DNA from: Alloalcanivorax gelatiniphagus
GTDB taxonomy: Bacteria > Pseudomonadota > Gammaproteobacteria > Pseudomonadales > Alcanivoracaceae
DNA: 64,000 nt
Direction of reading: 5' to 3'
NCBI RefSeq assembly: GCF_005938655.1
Contig: NZ_VCQT01000036.1
Coordinates: 62,001 to 126,000, forward strand
Position 1 is the first letter of the stretch. Each line of letters starts with the position of its first letter. The translations under genes were made by a program, and so were the position numbers. Shown here one piece after another: positions 7,835-17,400 of the stretch. The notes below the pieces were generated by a model. It saw only the letters and a program-made list of their open reading frames with translations, was not told where the DNA came from and ran no database searches.

Positions 7835-9351
7835 CCCTGGCGCCCCTGGACTGGGCGGTGCTGCTCGCCTACCTGGCCGTGATTCTGCTGATCGGCTTCG
7901 GGTTCGCGCGCCGCAACACCAGTACCGAGGAGTACTTCGTCGGCGGGCGCCGCTTTCGCGGCTGGGTGATCGGCCTGTCCCTGGTGGGCACCTCGATCAG
8001 TTCGGTCACCTTTCTGGCCTACCCCGCCGACGCCTTCAAAACCGGCTGGCTGCGTTACCTGCCCAATCTGGCCCTGCCCCTGGCGCTGGTGGTGGCGGCA
8101 CGGGTGTTTCTGCCGTTCTTCCGGCGCGGCAATATGACCAGCGCCTACGAGTTTCTGGAACTGCGCTTCGGCCCCAGCGTGCGGGTCTACGGGGCGGTGG
8201 CCTTTATTGTCGCCCAGCTGGTGCGCCTGGCCATGATCCTGTGGCTGCTGTCGGTGCTGATCCTGCAGCTGGTTGAGGTGTCGCCGACCACGGCGATCAT
8301 CGCCGCCGGTCTGTTCGTCGGGCTCTATACCGTGATCGGCGGCATCGACGCGGTGATCTGGACCGATGTGCTGCAGACCCTGGTGTTGCTGATCGGCGGC
8401 CTGCTGTGCCTGTGGGTGGTGGTGGAAGCGCTGCCCGGCGGACTGGGTCAGGTGTTCCGGGAGGCGGGGGCCGCCGGCAAGTTCGCCCTGGCGGAATGGC
8501 GCGACGGCGAGCCCCAACCGGTGCGCTGGGGACTGTCGTTGAGCGAGAAGACCGCCACCATGATGCTGTTTATCGGCCTAACCAACTGGCTCACCGAATA
8601 CTCCAGCAACCAGAACACGGTGCAGCGCTACTGCGCCTCCCGTTCCACCCGGGAAGCGCGCCGGGGCCTGTGGGTGTATCTGTTCACCGCGTTGCCGGTG
8701 TGGGCGTTCTATATGCTGCTGGGCACCGCCCTGTGGGTGTTCTTCCAGCACCATCCGGACCCGATGGCCAGCGCGGTGCTGGCCGGCACCGAGAAAGCGG
8801 AGACCATCCTGCCCTGGTTCATCACCGAGTACCTGCCCGCCGGCGTGGCCGGTCTGGTGGTGGCGGCGGCCCTGGCGGCGGCCATGAGTTCGCTGGATTC
8901 CAGCATCAACTCGGTGACCACGGTGTCCATCGTCGACCTCTACCGGCGCCATCTGCGCACCGGCCTGGACGACCGCCACTATCTGCGCGTGGCCCGCTAC
9001 GTGGCCACCGCCGTCACCGCGCTGATGATTCTCGGCGCCCTCTGGCTCAACGGTGCCCACACCCACACCCTGCAGGACACCTCCACCATCCTGGTGTCGC
9101 TGTTCGGCGGCGGCATGCTGGGGCTGTATCTGCTCGGGTTTCTGAGCCGGCGCGGTGACGGCCGGGCGGCCTGGTGGGGGATTGTCGCCACCCTGCTGTT
9201 CACCTCCTGGACGGTGCTCACCAATAAGGGGGCGCTGCCGGCGGCGCTGAGCGCGCCGTTCGATCTCTATTACACCGGGCTGATCGGCAATCTGGTGATG
9301 TTCATGGTGGGCTACGGCGCCGCCCTGCTGTGGCCACGCCGCCGGGTCTGA
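7831..9351 (+). CDS. Sodium:solute symporter (SSS family)
   Basis: 506 residues with about 13 hydrophobic segments, N-terminus LDWAVLLAYLAVILLIGF followed by the FARRNTSTEEYFVGGR loop typical of the SSS family. Further marks: SLVGTSISSVTFLAYPADAF, YTVIGGIDAVIWTDVLQ and an AAALAAAMSSLDSSINS segment with sodium-site serines. The substrate cannot be read from sequence; sugar, sialic acid and proline carriers share this fold. It overlaps the upstream cold-shock membrane gene by four bases. Its TGA abuts the stop of the convergent gene in a TGATCA palindrome, leaving no spacer. Confidence 0.92.
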   Translation: MTLAPLDWAVLLAYLAVILLIGFGFARRNTSTEEYFVGGRRFRGWVIGLSLVGTSISSVTFLAYPADAFKTGWLRYLPNLALPLALVVAARVFLPFFRRGNMTSAYEFLELRFGPSVRVYGAVAFIVAQLVRLAMILWLLSVLILQLVEVSPTTAIIAAGLFVGLYTVIGGIDAVIWTDVLQTLVLLIGGLLCLWVVVEALPGGLGQVFREAGAAGKFALAEWRDGEPQPVRWGLSLSEKTATMMLFIGLTNWLTEYSSNQNTVQRYCASRSTREARRGLWVYLFTALPVWAFYMLLGTALWVFFQHHPDPMASAVLAGTEKAETILPWFITEYLPAGVAGLVVAAALAAAMSSLDSSINSVTTVSIVDLYRRHLRTGLDDRHYLRVARYVATAVTALMILGALWLNGAHTHTLQDTSTILVSLFGGGMLGLYLLGFLSRRGDGRAAWWGIVATLLFTSWTVLTNKGALPAALSAPFDLYYTGLIGNLVMFMVGYGAALLWPRRRV

Positions 9352-9978
9352 TCAGCGCTCGACGATGCCCGCCGGCGCCGCCGCCGGGGCCGGGCTTTCC
9401 ACCGGCACGCGCTGGGCGCGGCGCACCAGCAACCGGTCCCGCACCAGCCAGCCGATGGCCCAGAACACCAGCCAGGGGTCGATCAGGTAATCCCACAGAT
9501 TGTCGGAGTGCAGCAGATTGGCGCCATAGGCGAGCTGCGCCACCACCAGCACCGCGCAACTGGCGTAGGCCCGGTTCAGCCAGGCGAACAGTCCCACCAG
9601 CAGCAGCACCACGCTGAACAGGGTATCACCAAAGCCCAGCGCGTAGGGGTCCGCGTAGCTGGAGCCCAGGCTCATGGGATAGAACCACAGCGCCAGCCCC
9701 ACCAGCAGCAGACAGACGGCGCGCAGTTCGCGCACCGGCAACCAGTAATGCCCGGTGAGGCGGTGTTGAATGGCCACCAGGGCCAGCAGCCCGGAGGACA
9801 GGCTGAAGTGGCTCAAATAGCTGAGCACCCAGCCGGACAGGCCATAGGGAAACGGCAGCAGCGCCGCCACCAGGGTGACCCCGGCCAGCGCCGCCCGGGC
9901 CGGCCGTGGCAGGCGCGCGCCCAGGCGCAGGGCCACCGCCATCAGCACCAGCGCGCAAATCAGTTCCGGCACCATCAT
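9352..9978 (-). CDS. Polytopic membrane protein paired with a sialidase-like gene
   Basis: 208 residues, about six hydrophobic helices, no motif I recognise. The start overlaps the stop of the upstream sialidase-like gene by four bases (ATGA), so the pair is probably translated together. The stop abuts the stop of the convergent symporter. The tail is basic, then Pro/Ala-rich. A role as membrane partner of the propeller protein is inference from the gene overlap only. Confidence 0.75.
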   Translation of the reverse strand: MMVPELICALVLMAVALRLGARLPRPARAALAGVTLVAALLPFPYGLSGWVLSYLSHFSLSSGLLALVAIQHRLTGHYWLPVRELRAVCLLLVGLALWFYPMSLGSSYADPYALGFGDTLFSVVLLLVGLFAWLNRAYASCAVLVVAQLAYGANLLHSDNLWDYLIDPWLVFWAIGWLVRDRLLVRRAQRVPVESPAPAAAPAGIVER

Positions 9979-11276
9979 CCGCTTTCCCCCGGGGTCTCGT
10001 CGGCGGGCAGCCAGGCGTGGCGAATGGCGGTCTTGTTCCAGGTGTAGAGGATGTGCACGTCGCCGTTACGGGCCTGCAGCACATAGGGATAGTCGTACTG
10101 GAACTCACAGCCGTCCCGGGCGCATTTGTTGTGATCCACCCGGCTGCGCAGCAGGGCCGGGTCCTCGGCGTTCAGCGTGTCGGCCACTTCCTCGTCGATC
10201 ATGCGCAGAAACGCGGCCTCCTCCACCCGGCCATCGCGCCAGGCCTCCCGGTTGTGGAAAAACAGCCGCTCGGTCCAGGTCTGGCCGCTGTCCTTGCTTT
10301 CGTGCACACAGAGATCGTCGCGCTCGTAGGCGTTGCAGTTGGCCACCACCAGCCAGTGCCCGGACGACAGCACCACGCCGCCCACCGCCGCCGACGGATT
10401 AGTCAGCTTGGAGCTGTACAGCGGGCTCCAGTCGTTGCCGCCATCGGCGGTATCACTGCGGTACAGGCGGCCCTGATCGTCCTCGCTTTCGTTGCGCAGC
10501 AGGGCGGTGGCGCGCTTCGGCCCGTCCACCAGGATCAGCGGCTGGATCGCCTTGCGGCCGTGGCCGATGCGTTCCTTGTCGACGATATGATTGTTGCGGT
10601 CCAGGCGCAGGATTTCGCCGAACTTGCCCACCATCTCGTGGTAGACCGGCAGGCCGACGGTGCCGTCCTGATAATGAATCGGCGGGGTCTTCACCAGGGT
10701 GCTGATATTCAGGAAGGGACTGGCGGTGAGCGCTTCGTCGAAGGTCCAGGTGGCGCCCAGATCATGGGAATCCATCACCACCAGGCGGCTCGCCGCCCAG
10801 CCGCCAAAACTCACCGCCACCACGAACAGCCGCATGCGGCCGTCGTCATCGAGCACCGGCACCGCGTTGCCCAGCTTGCGCACATGGCGGCCCCACTGGC
10901 GGCGGATCTGCTCGCGGGTCACCACCCGCTCCTCGTCGCTCCATTGGGAACGGCGCGGGTCAAACACCGCGGAGTGGATGCCCACATCCTCGGCCCCCTC
11001 GGCGGTGCCGGCGAACCAGAAGGCACGCAGCCGGCCATCGGGCAGCTCCACCATGGAAGCGGCGTGCACCAGGGGCGTTTCCGCATCGGAGGCGAACCGC
11101 ATCTGCCAGCGGCCGTCCAGATTGTCGTGGCTGTTCACGAAATGGGTGCGGAAGGCGGGCCGGTCGACCCGATCCTCATGTTCCGGCAGCGTCACCACGA
11201 AGGCCGCCACCACCATGCCCCCTACCAGCCAATGCAGCCACCGATGCGTCCATCGGAGCGGGAAACGCTTGGTCAT
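9975..11276 (-). CDS. Sialidase-like (BNR) propeller protein, membrane-anchored
   Basis: 433 residues. One N-terminal helix (about residues 14-30) looks like a signal anchor. The rest has the features of six-bladed sialidase-type propellers: SHDLGATW and SKDSGQTW Asp-boxes, HAASMVELPDGRLRAFWFAG, KTPPIHYQDGTVGLPVYHE and a final HILYTWNKTAIRHA. This is the predicted-neuraminidase (COG4692) type; enzymatic activity and substrate are not established by sequence. It overlaps the downstream membrane protein by four bases. The nearby SSS symporter gene converges on this pair, so a shared sugar role is only speculation. Confidence 0.8.
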   Translation of the reverse strand: MTKRFPLRWTHRWLHWLVGGMVVAAFVVTLPEHEDRVDRPAFRTHFVNSHDNLDGRWQMRFASDAETPLVHAASMVELPDGRLRAFWFAGTAEGAEDVGIHSAVFDPRRSQWSDEERVVTREQIRRQWGRHVRKLGNAVPVLDDDGRMRLFVVAVSFGGWAASRLVVMDSHDLGATWTFDEALTASPFLNISTLVKTPPIHYQDGTVGLPVYHEMVGKFGEILRLDRNNHIVDKERIGHGRKAIQPLILVDGPKRATALLRNESEDDQGRLYRSDTADGGNDWSPLYSSKLTNPSAAVGGVVLSSGHWLVVANCNAYERDDLCVHESKDSGQTWTERLFFHNREAWRDGRVEEAAFLRMIDEEVADTLNAEDPALLRSRVDHNKCARDGCEFQYDYPYVLQARNGDVHILYTWNKTAIRHAWLPADETPGESG

Positions 11277-11485
11277 ACACGGCGTCTCATGGTTGCGTTG
11301 TCATTGCTTTGTCGATAAGAAGGTTTGTTACTACCAACGAAAGCGCCGAGTCTAACACCGGCGTACTACCTTTACTCCATCATCGGCCGCCCGGCGGGCC
11401 TGAAAACCGGACCAACGGCCCAGCCTTGAGCGCATGCTGGGCCTATCATGGCCGCGAAAGCCCTAAGACGTTCGGATTAGACAAT

Positions 11486-12217
11486 ATGCAAAAACGCGGC
11501 CTCCGATTACCCATGGTGCTGTTGCTGCCTCTGCTGGCCGGCGCCGCCGATGGGGCGAAGCCTCTCCCGGACGACACCAGACGCAACTGGGTGCTGGTCA
11601 GTGACCGGCAACAGATCCAGGTATTCCAGCAAGGCGGCGGCGAAAGCGGCTTCGCCATTCATGCCACCACCCGCTTCCCCCTGCCCGACGAATACGCCCT
11701 GGTGGCGCTGCTGGATGACTACCCGGCCTACCCGGGCTGGCTGCACTTCGTGACCTCGGTGCAGGCGCTCAAGCCCGCCGAGGACGGCGCCCGTAACCTG
11801 CGTCTGGTCACCCGCCTGCCGTGGCCGCTGCACGACCGCGAGGCACTGCTGGAGAGCCGGGTGGTGCAAACGCCCACTCCGCCGCCGGGCCGGGTCACGG
11901 TGGCGCTCACCAACCGCCCGGACCTGCTGCCCCCGGACCCGCGCTATGTGCGGGTGCCGCATCTGCGCGGCAGCCTCACCTTCCAACGGGCCGAGCCCGG
12001 GCAGGTGCGGGTGGACTACCGGCTGCATCTGGACCCCGGTGGCGCCATCCCGGACTGGCTGGCCCGGCTGCTGCTGCGCGATGCCGCCCATTTCACCCTG
12101 CGCCGCCTGGGCGAATCCGTGCGCCAACCCCGCTATCAGGGGCACTACTACAGCAGCCTGGATCTGCGCGGCCCCGGCCGTCCGCCGGGCGTCGAAAACG
12201 TAACAAAACCCCAATAA
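11486..12217 (+). CDS. START-domain lipid-binding protein
   Basis: 243 residues. An N-terminal signal peptide (about residues 1-22, ending near AGAADGAK) is followed by a START/SRPBCC-type domain: WVLVSDRQQIQVFQQ, YPAYPGWLHFVTSVQAL, RLVTRLPWPLHDREAL and VDYRLHLDPGGAIPDWLARLL. Bacterial START proteins have a hydrophobic pocket for lipids or hydrophobic ligands; this one is probably periplasmic. The start at 11486 gives a clean signal peptide; upstream in-frame codons do not. It is followed after 103 bp by an acyltransferase gene in the same direction, a context compatible with lipid handling. Confidence 0.85.
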   Translation: MQKRGLRLPMVLLLPLLAGAADGAKPLPDDTRRNWVLVSDRQQIQVFQQGGGESGFAIHATTRFPLPDEYALVALLDDYPAYPGWLHFVTSVQALKPAEDGARNLRLVTRLPWPLHDREALLESRVVQTPTPPPGRVTVALTNRPDLLPPDPRYVRVPHLRGSLTFQRAEPGQVRVDYRLHLDPGGAIPDWLARLLLRDAAHFTLRRLGESVRQPRYQGHYYSSLDLRGPGRPPGVENVTKPQ

Positions 12218-12320
12218 CGCCTGTCATATTCGGCCATCTCCGCTAACATAATGTGGCTCACATCTCCCCACCAACCATAAGGGACAGCCCCTTTTCGCCG
12301 TCCGGACGGGGTCGACAGGC

Positions 12321-13061
12321 ATGGTGAACGCGCTCTTCTTCGTATATTCCTGGTTCGTTTTCGCGCCCCTGATGCTGGCCGCCACCCTGCTGGCCGGGCT
12401 GCTCTGCTTTGTTCTGGTGCCGTTCCTCGGCCCACGCCGGGCCGGCCGTCTCACCGCCGTGCCCTGGTCGCGGCTGGGCCTGCTGCTCAGCGGCGTGCAG
12501 GTGCGCTTGCACGGCCTGGAGCATCTCGATCCCAAACAAAGCTATGTGATCGTCGCCAACCACCTCAGCCAGTTCGATATCTGGGTGCTCTACGGGCACC
12601 TGAACAAGGACTTCCGCTGGGTCATGAAGCAGGAGCTGCGCAAGGTGCCGGTCATCGGTCCCTGCTGCGCCCTGCTCGGGCACATCTTTATCGACCGTGG
12701 CGACTCCCGCGCCGCCCAGGCCAGCCTGGAAAGCGCCAAGGCCCGGCTGGTGGACGGCACCAGTATTCTGTTCTTTCCGGAAGGCACCCGCAGCCGCGAC
12801 GGCGAACTGCGCCGCTTCAAGAAAGGCGCCTTCCGCATGGCCCGGGATCTGGACCTGCCGCTGCTGCCGGTGACCCTCACCGGCACCCGGGAAATCCTGC
12901 CGCCGGACAGCCTGCGCATGCACCCGGGCACCGTGGCCCTGACCCTGCACGCGCCGGTGACCGTGGACGGCGACGACGAGGCGGCCCTGGATCAGGCCGT
13001 GGAACGCTGCCGTTCGGCCATTGCCGGGGTCGCCGCCGAAGGTTGCCTGGAGCCGACCTGA
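12321..13061 (+). CDS. plsC: 1-acyl-sn-glycerol-3-phosphate acyltransferase
   Basis: 246 residues. N-terminal membrane helices (about residues 5-40), then the acyltransferase motifs in order: VANHLSQFD (the HxxxxD catalytic motif), FIDRGDSRAA, FFPEGTRSRDGEL and a VPV-like LLPVTL. Transfers an acyl chain to lysophosphatidic acid in phospholipid synthesis at the inner membrane. Length and motif order are normal for the family. Preceded by a START-domain lipid-binding protein and followed 105 bp later by an SDR gene. Confidence 0.92.
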   Translation: MVNALFFVYSWFVFAPLMLAATLLAGLLCFVLVPFLGPRRAGRLTAVPWSRLGLLLSGVQVRLHGLEHLDPKQSYVIVANHLSQFDIWVLYGHLNKDFRWVMKQELRKVPVIGPCCALLGHIFIDRGDSRAAQASLESAKARLVDGTSILFFPEGTRSRDGELRRFKKGAFRMARDLDLPLLPVTLTGTREILPPDSLRMHPGTVALTLHAPVTVDGDDEAALDQAVERCRSAIAGVAAEGCLEPT

Positions 13062-13166
13062 CACCGCGCCACGGCGTCAGGGTCATCGCTCACCGGATGA
13101 TTGGCCCCTTTGGAATGTGTGGAATCGCTACACTCCGGCCATTCCATCGCAACGGATGAACTCGCA

Positions 13167-14000
13167 ATGAAAGATTTCAACGATAAGGTGGCCGTGGTCA
13201 CCGGCGCCGGCTCCGGGATCGGCCGCGCCCTGGCGCAACAGCTGGCCGCCGCCGGCGCCCGCCTGGCCCTCTCCGACATCAACGAAACCGCCCTGCGCGA
13301 CACCGCCCGCGACCTGGGGCTGGGCAAGGACCGGCTGATCACCGAAGCCTTCGACGTGGCCGACCGGGACGCGGTCTACGCCTTCGCCGAACGGGTGGCC
13401 GGCCATTTCGGCGCCGTTCATCTGGTCATCAACAATGCCGGCGTGGCCCTGGGCGCCACCGTGGAAGACGTGAGCTACGAGGACTTCGAATGGCTCATGG
13501 GCATCAACTTCTGGGGCGTGGTGTACGGCACCAAGGCATTCCTGCCCCATTTGAAGCGCGCCCAGGAAGGGCATATCGTGAACGTCTCCAGCGTGTTCGG
13601 CCTGATCGGCGTGCCCACCCAGTCCGCCTATAACGCCGCCAAGTTCGCGGTGCGCGGTTTCACCGAATCCCTGCGCCAGGAACTGGAAATCGAAGGCGGC
13701 CAGGTGTCCTGCACCACCGTTCATCCCGGCGGCATCAAGACCAACATCGCCCGTAACGCGCGCATGGCCGACGGCATGGAGCGCATCACCGGCGATCCGG
13801 AAAAGGCCCGCCGGGACTTCGAGAAGATGTTCCGCACCACGCCGGAGGAAGCCGCCCGCACCATCCTCAAGGGAGTGCGCGGCAACAAGCGGCGCGTGCT
13901 GATCGGCTCCGATGCGCGCGCCATCGACAGCATGCAACGGCTCATGCCCACCGCGTACCAGCGCATCATGGTGGCCGGCCAGAAGATGGTCAGGAAGTGA
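13167..14000 (+). CDS. Short-chain dehydrogenase/reductase
   Basis: 277 residues, Rossmann fold. NAD(P)-binding TGAGSGIG is near residues 13-20, NNAGVALG lies in the middle, and catalytic Ser and Tyr-x-x-x-Lys are in VSSVFG and YNAAK. Asp in LSDINE after strand 2 suggests NAD preference. The C-terminal extension (EKMFRTTPEEAARTILKGV, IDSMQRLMPTAYQRIM) is common in SDRs found near lipid genes in related bacteria. The substrate cannot be assigned. The start at 13167 gives the usual short N-terminus before the glycine motif; an in-frame ATG at 13101 would add 22 residues. Confidence 0.9.
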   Translation: MKDFNDKVAVVTGAGSGIGRALAQQLAAAGARLALSDINETALRDTARDLGLGKDRLITEAFDVADRDAVYAFAERVAGHFGAVHLVINNAGVALGATVEDVSYEDFEWLMGINFWGVVYGTKAFLPHLKRAQEGHIVNVSSVFGLIGVPTQSAYNAAKFAVRGFTESLRQELEIEGGQVSCTTVHPGGIKTNIARNARMADGMERITGDPEKARRDFEKMFRTTPEEAARTILKGVRGNKRRVLIGSDARAIDSMQRLMPTAYQRIMVAGQKMVRK

Positions 14001-14020
14001 GTCCCTGAACAGGACCACCT

Positions 14021-14602
14021 ATGCTCCCCTTTTCCCAGGCGGCGGAAAACAACAAGGGCCCGATTCTTCAGGTCCTGCAAGAGTACCTCACCCGCCCCGG
14101 CAACCTGCTGGAAATCGGCGCCGGCACCGGCCAGCACGCCCAGTGGCTGGCGCCACAATTCCCGGAGATCGGCTGGACGCCTTCCGAGCAGCCGGAGAAT
14201 CTGCAGGCCCTGAACCAGCGCCTGGGCGGCGAGCCCGCCGCCAACCTGCGCCCGGCGATTCCCCTGCGGGTGCAGGACGCCTGGCCGCTGGGGCCCTTTG
14301 AGTACATCTTCACCGCCAACACCTTCCACATCATGTCCGCCGAGCAGGTGGCGCTGTGCATCGAGCAGGCCTGTCAGCGCCTGACCGGGCAGGGCCGCTT
14401 CCTGGTCTATGGGCCCTTCCACTACCAGGGCCGCCCCACCAGCGACAGCAACCGCCAGTTCGACGAAAGCCTGAAAGCCCGCGACCCGGCCATGGGCATC
14501 CGCGATCAGGAATGGGTGGTGGCGCGCTTCGCCGAACACCGCCGCGCCCTGCTCGGCGACCACGCCATGCCCGCCAATAACCGGGTTTTGGTATTCGCGT
14601 GA
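14021..14602 (+). CDS. DUF938 family SAM-dependent methyltransferase
   Basis: 193 residues. The S-adenosylmethionine motif LLEIGAGTGQHAQWLAP follows an N-terminal FSQAAENNKGPIL segment, the hallmark of DUF938. Later NTFHIMS, FLVYGPFHYQGR and SNRQFDESLK are also family-typical. The target of methylation is unknown. It lies 20 bp after the SDR gene in the same direction and may be cotranscribed. Length is normal for the family. Confidence 0.9.
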   Translation: MLPFSQAAENNKGPILQVLQEYLTRPGNLLEIGAGTGQHAQWLAPQFPEIGWTPSEQPENLQALNQRLGGEPAANLRPAIPLRVQDAWPLGPFEYIFTANTFHIMSAEQVALCIEQACQRLTGQGRFLVYGPFHYQGRPTSDSNRQFDESLKARDPAMGIRDQEWVVARFAEHRRALLGDHAMPANNRVLVFA

Positions 14603-14732
14603 GCCTGCTTTTTATACACTGTCTCCCCTGACCACGCCGCCGACCGGTGGACAACCACCCGGCGGCGCCCGGCGAAGGCCGGCCGAAAGAGCCGAATACC
14701 GCCGTTTCCGGCTTTCCTAACCGAGCGATTCA

Positions 14733-15956
14733 ATGCAAAACGAGACCACGCAAGACTGGACCCTGGAGCAATTCCAGGTGCCGGAAAAAGAGGGGGAAAC
14801 CCGGTTTCATGATTTCGACCTGGAACCGGCATTGATGCGCGGCATCGCCGACGCGGGCTTTCAATACTGCACGCCGATTCAGGCCACCGTTCTCAAGCAC
14901 ACCCTGGCCGGCGCCGACGCCATTGGCCGCGCCCAGACCGGCACCGGCAAGACCGCCGCCTTCCTGATCACCATGATCAATGATCTGCTGCGCAATCCGA
15001 TCACCGTGCAGCGCTTCGCCGGCGAACCCCGGGCGCTGATCGTGGCGCCCACCCGGGAACTGGCCATGCAGATCGAAAAGGACGCCAAACAATTGTCCGC
15101 CCACACCGACCTGCAGGTGATGAGCGTGGTCGGTGGCATGAACTTCAACCGCCAGCAGGAACGCCTGCAAACCCGGCTGATCGATATTCTGGTGGCCACC
15201 CCGGGGCGGCTGCTGGATTTCGCCAAGCGCCGTGACCTGTGGCTGGACCGGGTGGAATCCCTGGTGCTGGACGAAGCGGACCGGATGCTGGACATGGGTT
15301 TTATCCCGGACGTGAAACGCATCGTGCGCATGACGCCGCAGAGCCGCTACCGGCAAACCCAGCTGTTCTCCGCCACCTTCAACGACGATGTCATGGCGCT
15401 CTCCCAGCGCTGGACCGAGGACGCCGCGGTGGTCGAGATCGAGCCCACCCAGGTGACCACCGAAACCGTCGATCAGAAGGTCTACATCACCGCCACCAAC
15501 GACAAATTCAACCTGCTCTACAACCTGATCACCATGGAAAACATGGACAAGGTGATCGTGTTCGCCAACCGCCGTGACATTACCCGCCGCCTTAACGACC
15601 GGCTGCACAAGAAGGGCCTGAAGGTGTCGCTGATTTCCGGCGACGTGCCGCAGAACCAGCGCATGAAGACCCTGGAGCGGTTCCGGGCCGGTGACCTGCA
15701 GGTGCTGATCGCCACCGACGTGGCCGGCCGGGGCATCCATATCGAAGGGGTGTCCCATGTGATCAATTACAACCTGCCGGAAGACCCGGAGGATTACGTG
15801 CACCGCATCGGCCGCACCGGCCGTGCCGGCGCCAGCGGCGTGTCGATCAGCTTCGCCTGCGAGGACGACGCCTTTCTGTTGCCGCAGCTGGAAGAAGCCA
15901 TCGGCATGAAACTCAATTGTGAACACCCGGACGCGACCCTGGTCGCCGACCGGTAA
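14733..15956 (+). CDS. rhlB: DEAD-box ATP-dependent RNA helicase RhlB
   Basis: 407 residues. All helicase motifs are present in order: Q motif in [14 protein letters not shown] to [12 protein letters not shown] (motif I), PTRELAMQI (Ia), TPGRLLDF (Ib), [11 protein letters not shown] (II), SATF (III), VFANRR (IV), ATDVAGRGI (V) and HRIGRTGR (VI). The short acidic N-terminal extension and FVP-like region fit the RhlB group, an RNA helicase associated with the RNA degradosome, rather than the longer RhlE or DeaD types. It is followed after 11 bp by a rhodanese gene. Confidence 0.88.
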   Translation: MQNETTQDWTLEQFQVPEKEGETRFHDFDLEPALMRGIADAGFQYCTPIQATVLKHTLAGADAIGRAQTGTGKTAAFLITMINDLLRNPITVQRFAGEPRALIVAPTRELAMQIEKDAKQLSAHTDLQVMSVVGGMNFNRQQERLQTRLIDILVATPGRLLDFAKRRDLWLDRVESLVLDEADRMLDMGFIPDVKRIVRMTPQSRYRQTQLFSATFNDDVMALSQRWTEDAAVVEIEPTQVTTETVDQKVYITATNDKFNLLYNLITMENMDKVIVFANRRDITRRLNDRLHKKGLKVSLISGDVPQNQRMKTLERFRAGDLQVLIATDVAGRGIHIEGVSHVINYNLPEDPEDYVHRIGRTGRAGASGVSISFACEDDAFLLPQLEEAIGMKLNCEHPDATLVADR

Positions 15957-15967
15957 CGGAGTTTTTC

Positions 15968-16294
15968 ATGGCGGAACGTATCGGCCCCGAGCAGGGGCTG
16001 GAGCTCCTGCAAGCCGGCGGCACCTTGTTTATCGATGTGCGCGACCCGGAAAGCCACCAGCAGGCACGCATTCCCGGCGCCCTGCCCCTCAACCAGGCCG
16101 GCCTGGAGGCGTTTCTGGCCACCACCGACCGCGCCCATCCGCTGGTGGTGTACTGCTACCATGGCCATTCCAGCCAGGCGGCCAGCGATTACCTGAATGA
16201 ACAGGGCTTTCAATCGGTGGTCAGCCTGGACGGCGGCTTTGAATACTGGCGCCAGGCCTACCCGGACCAGGTGGAACCGGGCCCCGCCGGTTAG
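15968..16294 (+). CDS. glpE: Thiosulfate sulfurtransferase GlpE (rhodanese)
   Basis: 108 residues, one rhodanese domain. The active-site loop is CYHGHSS with the catalytic Cys, the sequence typical of GlpE. FIDVRDPESHQQARIPGA is the conserved N-terminal rhodanese motif. It moves a sulfane sulfur from thiosulfate to an acceptor such as cyanide or thioredoxin. It starts 11 bp after rhlB, so the two are probably cotranscribed. Confidence 0.9.
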   Translation: MAERIGPEQGLELLQAGGTLFIDVRDPESHQQARIPGALPLNQAGLEAFLATTDRAHPLVVYCYHGHSSQAASDYLNEQGFQSVVSLDGGFEYWRQAYPDQVEPGPAG

Positions 16295-16389
16295 CGCCAG
16301 CGCCCGGCCGGCCCGGCGCGATGGCTGCGCGGTCGGCCCCGCTTTTGCCGCATGATGGCGCCGTTCCCTGAAAAACAATGAGGAAGCGG

Positions 16390-17400
16390 ATGAACGCAGC
16401 CGATCTGGCCGACGCGTTACGCGCGGCCCACGTCGCTCACGCCCGTGAGCGTCTGCAGCAAAAAAACTACTGGCAAACGCAGCTGGATGACGGCGTCAAA
16501 GCCCTGGGCAAAACCCCCGTGGGCGCCCTGGTGGACGCCGACACCCTGGCCGCCGTGATCGACGACTGGCTCAAGCAGGTGCACACCGTGCGCGGGCTGG
16601 AACCGGTGATCCTGCAAGTGGCGGAAGCGGTGCGAAAACGGGCCGCCGACGAACCGGCCACCGTGGGTGAGCTGCTCGAGGAGCAGCATTTCGAGGCGAT
16701 TCTGGCCCAGGCCCTGCGTCTGAAAAGCCTGCGCGAAAAAGCCATCCATGCCTGCCTCAACCATCCACTGGTCAGCGACATGGTCAGCGAGATGCTCTAC
16801 ACCGGCATCAAGAACTTTCTGCTCGAGGAAAACGCCCTGGCCAAGCTGCCCGGCGTCAGCAGCATGATGAAGCTGGGCCGCAAGAGCGTGGGCCGCGCCA
16901 TGGGCGGCCTGGAAGACACCATCCGCGATTACCTGCGCAACAATATCCGCGCCACCCTGCGCACCGGTGAACAATGGCTCAATGCCCAGCTCACCGACCG
17001 CCGCATCGCCGAACTGGCCCGCGACGGCTACCGCCGGCTGGCGCCGCTGCGCCCCGCCGACGCCATCCGCCAGTCACCGGACGACCTGATGGCGCAAACC
17101 GTGCCCCACGCGGTGGTGGTGGCCGACGAAGCCTCCCGCCTGGACTACAGCCGCGCCCTGGTGAACGCCGGCGTCCACGCCGCCGTCCAGGCCCTGCTGG
17201 AACAGGACCTGCCCGGCCTGCTCAAGGCCATGGGCACCACCCCGAAACAACGCAGCAAAGTCCTCGCCCCCGCCCTCGCCACCGGCGCCCGGGTACTCGA
17301 CGAACAGGGCGTGCTCACGCCTTGGATCGAGAATGCTTTGGGGGATTTCTACGACAGTGAGGCTTGTCGGGGGGTTTTGGAGGAGGCTCTCGGGGGATAG
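16390..17400 (+). CDS. Conserved hypothetical protein, 336 residues
   Basis: Not recognised as a named family. Predicted soluble and mostly helical, with no signal peptide. Visible stretches: LADALRAAHVAHARERL near the N-terminus, HACLNHPLVSDMVSEMLYTG, and KLGRKSVGRAMGGLEDTIRDYL, which could be amphipathic. The start at 16390 has AGGA five bases upstream; an ATG at 16378 would add four residues. The TAG stop runs directly into the heptad-repeat region that separates this gene from the convergent PIN-PhoH gene. Confidence 0.7.
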   Translation: MNAADLADALRAAHVAHARERLQQKNYWQTQLDDGVKALGKTPVGALVDADTLAAVIDDWLKQVHTVRGLEPVILQVAEAVRKRAADEPATVGELLEEQHFEAILAQALRLKSLREKAIHACLNHPLVSDMVSEMLYTGIKNFLLEENALAKLPGVSSMMKLGRKSVGRAMGGLEDTIRDYLRNNIRATLRTGEQWLNAQLTDRRIAELARDGYRRLAPLRPADAIRQSPDDLMAQTVPHAVVVADEASRLDYSRALVNAGVHAAVQALLEQDLPGLLKAMGTTPKQRSKVLAPALATGARVLDEQGVLTPWIENALGDFYDSEACRGVLEEALGG

